A DNA stretch of 64,000 nt, from NCBI GenBank assembly GCA_037138055.1, contig JBAXJB010000002.1, forward strand, positions 20,895 through 84,894, written 5' to 3'. Positions 61,673 through 64,000 of this stretch are shown here, piece by piece (position 1 is the stretch's first letter; each line of letters starts with the position of its first letter). Under the pieces are notes generated by a model, which had not been told where the DNA came from, did not search any database, and was given only the letters and a program-made list of their open reading frames with translations. The position numbers and the translations under genes are program-made. The DNA comes from CAITNM01 sp037138055. Lineage in GTDB: Bacteria > Pseudomonadota > Alphaproteobacteria > Paracaedibacterales > CAITNM01.

Positions 61673-61704
61673 AAAAAAAGCTGCCCTTAATTAAAAGGAC
61701 AGCC
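61673..61704 (-). terminator. Intrinsic terminator of the cold-shock gene
   Basis: On the minus strand GCTGTCC pairs with GGGCAGC (one T.G) across a 10-nt loop, followed by TTTTTTT. Confidence 0.85.
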
Positions 61705-61735
61705 AAAGTCTTTAATTAAACTATTGTGAAATAGC

Positions 61736-61939
61736 TTATAGAGGCTTTATGTTAACTGCAGATGTTTTGCCCTTGTTTGTAGCAAGTTCATAGCTAACTC
61801 TTTGACCTTCATTTAAAGTCGCAAGTCCTGCGCGTTCTAGTGCACTAATGTGAACAAACACATCGCTGCCACCATTTTCAGGTTGAATGAATCCAAAGCC
61901 TTTAGTTGCGTTAAACCATTTCACTGTACCTGTTGCCAT
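61736..61939 (-). CDS. cspA: Cold-shock domain protein (CspA family)
   Basis: I place the start at ATG 61939, with AAGGAG at 8-9 nt; the product is 67 residues. It has KWFNATKGFGFIQPENGGSD with RNP1, then VFVHISALERAGLATL and the RNP2-like VSYELA strand. It binds single-stranded nucleic acids as an RNA chaperone. Upstream is a consensus promoter about 210 nt away, leaving a long leader as in cspA-like genes that respond to temperature. An 11-residue upstream extension in frame is unlikely. Confidence 0.93.
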   Translation of the reverse strand: MATGTVKWFNATKGFGFIQPENGGSDVFVHISALERAGLATLNEGQRVSYELATNKGKTSAVNIKPL

Positions 61940-62148
61940 TTTAGTCTCCTTAATTAGTTTCGTGTTGGTCATTTTAACTATTAAAATAACCGTTAAGAGT
62001 TTATGTCCCTAACTTTCCAGTTAAGTCACCCTTTGTCAACACTGTCTGGATGTATCTGGAGAATATTGTTTTATGTGTACACAAAATTATGTTCAATAGC
62101 ATTATGGCAGACTTGAGTATCTTAAGAGTAGTAGTAAACATCTTTTTT

Positions 62149-62176
62149 ATTGTACATTAATTTAGGTGGTTGTCAA
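62149..62176 (-). promoter_or_regulatory. Strong sigma-70 promoter with long leader, cold-shock gene
   Basis: On the minus strand the -35 TTGACA (62171-62176) is perfect and the -10 TACAAT (62149-62154) has one mismatch, with a 16-nt spacer. Transcription would start near 62142, about 200 nt upstream of the ATG. The intervening 61940-62141 holds no gene and is a candidate thermoresponsive leader. Confidence 0.65.
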
Positions 62177-62227
62177 CATTCTTGTAATTTAGTTTTTATT
62201 GGATCACCCAAAGTTCAGAAAAGATTT

Positions 62228-63853
62228 CTATTTAGCTGTCACGCCAATTTTTTCTGTTTTTAAAAATACGGCCTTTCCGTTGGTTTTTTTCCAGGGCATG
62301 TATTCATAATTCGTATGCAATTCGGTGCCATGAACAAATTGCAGTGTGGGATCTTCATTAGGGTTAGTAATCTCAGCACCGAAAAGCTTAGCTATTTGTT
62401 TACCTAAATCATAATGACTGCATATTTTTTGACTTTTTAAGTAGTTGTTTAGGCTTTGGTCAGTGTTGATTGCATAAGCCCAAACCGGCACATCCACAAC
62501 CTCTGAACGCATTAGGTTATGCCCAAATAGACCATCTTCACCAACCAACTGACCATGATCACTTGTAAAAACAACGACGGTACCGCTGGGTAGAATTTTT
62601 TTAATACATGTAATGCACTCTTTTATCCAATGATCATGATAGGTAATAGCATGAGAATATTCGTTTCTGGTTTGTAGTTCTCTAGAATTTATAGGTTTCT
62701 TTGTTTCTGAAATAGGAAAGTATTTTTCCCAATTGCTATAAGGTTCATGTATGTGTCGCAGGTGAATCACAATAAAGTTTTTGTCACCAAACTCCTGCCC
62801 TGTTAAAACATCAAATAAAGCCTCGTCGCCCTTTTCTTTTAAAAGTTTTAGGATGTCTTTTTTAAAGCTATAAATGTCAATAAATTGTGTGCCAATTTCA
62901 TGGAACAACCCCTCCCCTTGAGCAGAAATTAAAAATGTTTTGTACCCCTGGTGACGTGCCAAACGAAATAAATTCGCAGCCTTACTATTGATTAGATCGG
63001 TGAAACCTGGATTATGAGCATTATTAAAAAACAGCTGTAATGCAGTTAGCGTATCTACACTACTTGAAATTCCCTTGGCATAAGCAAAATTTACGTCACT
63101 CTTTAATTTTGCTAAGAATGGGGTATTAAGTTCGCCATACCCGTAAAGCTGCATGTAGCGGCTACTCACGCTCTCTCCCATTATGAAAACAACATTTTTA
63201 ACTTTGGGCTTACCATAGGTAATAACATAAGGTTTGTAATGAAAATCATGCAATTTCACTTGCTTGTTAACTAACCAATCTGAAAAAGCCCTTAGGGTGT
63301 TGTGGAGGGTGCTTGAGATCGGTTTAGTGTGAAACAATTGATGTCCTTTTAGGTATGACAACATGGGGTTAACAGCTAACGCTAATAAAACCACACCCCA
63401 CATAAACGGTGTATGCCGGCATTTCTTCGTATACAGCACAGCAGCAATAAAAAAGGCTAATGATAAAGCTTGTGCCAACCATACAGGCCATAAGCTGCTA
63501 ACCAGTGACGTGCCAACTTCAAAAATCTCATCAAATTCAACAAATGCTTTGGTAATGTCTTGGCTATTAATAGGTGCCCCAAAATATGCCCAATGATTAA
63601 GCTGCACCGCTTGGGCAATGGTAACAAGCGCTACAATCGCAAAAAGAAATTTGCGGCTTTTAATCATGCTCAATACAAAAGATAACGCCAGCACGCTTAT
63701 GAGTGTGGTCAAGGGGATCGTGCAACTAAGCATTTTTGTAACACAGCCCAAGTACCAATCAGGCAACAAAAACCCAAAGAAAAATAAGCCTGCACAAACA
63801 AAATTTTGCCTTGAAATCATATACAGTTTATTTCCCAAAATTAAAGTTTTCAT
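62228..63853 (-). CDS. Phosphoethanolamine transferase / sulfatase-like membrane enzyme
   Basis: The 541-residue protein has five membrane segments (about residues 20-190) and a periplasmic alkaline-phosphatase-like domain with IMGESVSSRYMQLYGYGELN (the nucleophile region; serine replaces the threonine of EptA), FVIHLRHIHEPY-type mid motif and FTSDHGQLVGEDGLFGHNLM. Such enzymes add phosphoethanolamine to lipid A, core sugars or other envelope glycans, or hydrolyse sulfate/phosphate groups. Which is not told by the sequence. The start ATG 63853 may give way to the ATG at residue 12. Confidence 0.82.
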   Translation of the reverse strand: MKTLILGNKLYMISRQNFVCAGLFFFGFLLPDWYLGCVTKMLSCTIPLTTLISVLALSFVLSMIKSRKFLFAIVALVTIAQAVQLNHWAYFGAPINSQDITKAFVEFDEIFEVGTSLVSSLWPVWLAQALSLAFFIAAVLYTKKCRHTPFMWGVVLLALAVNPMLSYLKGHQLFHTKPISSTLHNTLRAFSDWLVNKQVKLHDFHYKPYVITYGKPKVKNVVFIMGESVSSRYMQLYGYGELNTPFLAKLKSDVNFAYAKGISSSVDTLTALQLFFNNAHNPGFTDLINSKAANLFRLARHQGYKTFLISAQGEGLFHEIGTQFIDIYSFKKDILKLLKEKGDEALFDVLTGQEFGDKNFIVIHLRHIHEPYSNWEKYFPISETKKPINSRELQTRNEYSHAITYHDHWIKECITCIKKILPSGTVVVFTSDHGQLVGEDGLFGHNLMRSEVVDVPVWAYAINTDQSLNNYLKSQKICSHYDLGKQIAKLFGAEITNPNEDPTLQFVHGTELHTNYEYMPWKKTNGKAVFLKTEKIGVTAK

Positions 63854-64000
63854 GATGAATATTTCTTCTGACAGAGATGTTGGGCAATGTCAATATTTCA
63901 GGAAAAGCACATATTGAACCGCATTAAAAAGTCTTCTACTGTCAAGATGATGGTATGGACGCCGATTTAAGAGTGATCTTAAATCAAACTGCGTGGTCAA

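Noticed and set aside
63898..64000. Minus-strand frame open from the window edge to TGA at 63898 (34 codons)
   Set aside because: It could be the end of a gene beyond the edge, but it is too short to recognise any family, so it is not reported as a gene. The rest of 63854-64000 shows nothing clear.

Overview
The window looks like part of the chromosome of an AT-rich alphaproteobacterium, probably an intracellular or protist-associated one of the Holosporales type. The class-level evidence is good: a circularly permuted two-piece ssrA with the alpha-type SspB beside it, a fliL-fliM-DUF6468-motE block, a Tim44-domain protein, a DUF2948 protein, a DUF465 protein, a prolyl-tRNA synthetase without the editing insertion, and an FtsZ tail ending in IPAFLRRGG. 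The order-level placement is inference from the low GC, the scattered housekeeping genes and the many unrecognised Sec-signal proteins.

Layout. 1-5.2 kb: an AlkD-like DNA repair gene (cut by the window edge), lolD, one orphan secreted protein and a minus-strand flagellar block. 5.2-13.4 kb: an Lrp-type regulator, a heparinase-like gene, a serine hydrolase, a membrane thioredoxin with two DnaA-box-like sites in front, a decayed fragment of a nucleotide-sugar dehydrogenase gene, then an intact epimerase/dehydrogenase pair for surface sugars. 13.5-24.3 kb: core genes (dnaQ, valS, ubiE, rsfS, rlmH, tRNA-Asp, tRNA-Phe, a dicarboxylate-type symporter). 24.3-25.8 kb: three small secreted highly charged proteins. 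26-36.5 kb: ftsZ on its own, anmK, sspB, ssrA, hrcA-grpE, an Fe-S protein, tRNA-Arg, kdsB.

36.6-43.1 kb holds the most notable structure. The cytochrome c maturation genes ccmC-ccmD-ccmE are split by a complete 5,329-bp Tn3-family transposon (37384-42712) with 38-bp inverted ends starting GGGG and a perfect 5-bp target duplication (AGCTT). It carries a tyrosine recombinase (TnpI-like), a full-length DDE transposase and a DUF1016/YhcG-type nuclease as passenger, arranged as one tight operon, plus repeats near the left end that look like an internal resolution site. The insertion lies inside ccmD, and the transposon end supplies a new C-terminus. Removing the element on paper restores a ccmD whose stop overlaps the ccmE start.

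43.2-54.3 kb: a secreted protein with a phosphoribosyltransferase-like motif, thyX, rfbB, a membrane cytochrome c, two alpha/beta hydrolases, tolB, and five consecutive secreted or anchored unknowns. 54.4-64 kb: proS, ftsH-dnaG-rpoD, convergent rpsU and a cold-shock gene with a strong promoter and about 200-nt leader, and a phosphoethanolamine-transferase-like membrane enzyme.

A recurring theme is single orphan genes with signal peptides placed between conserved genes. Two of them carry recognisable folds in an unexpected secreted setting (a HicA-like C-terminal domain at 34373-35602 and a PRTase-like motif at 43226-44233), which suits host-directed factors but is not proof. No rRNA, CRISPR array or prophage was seen.
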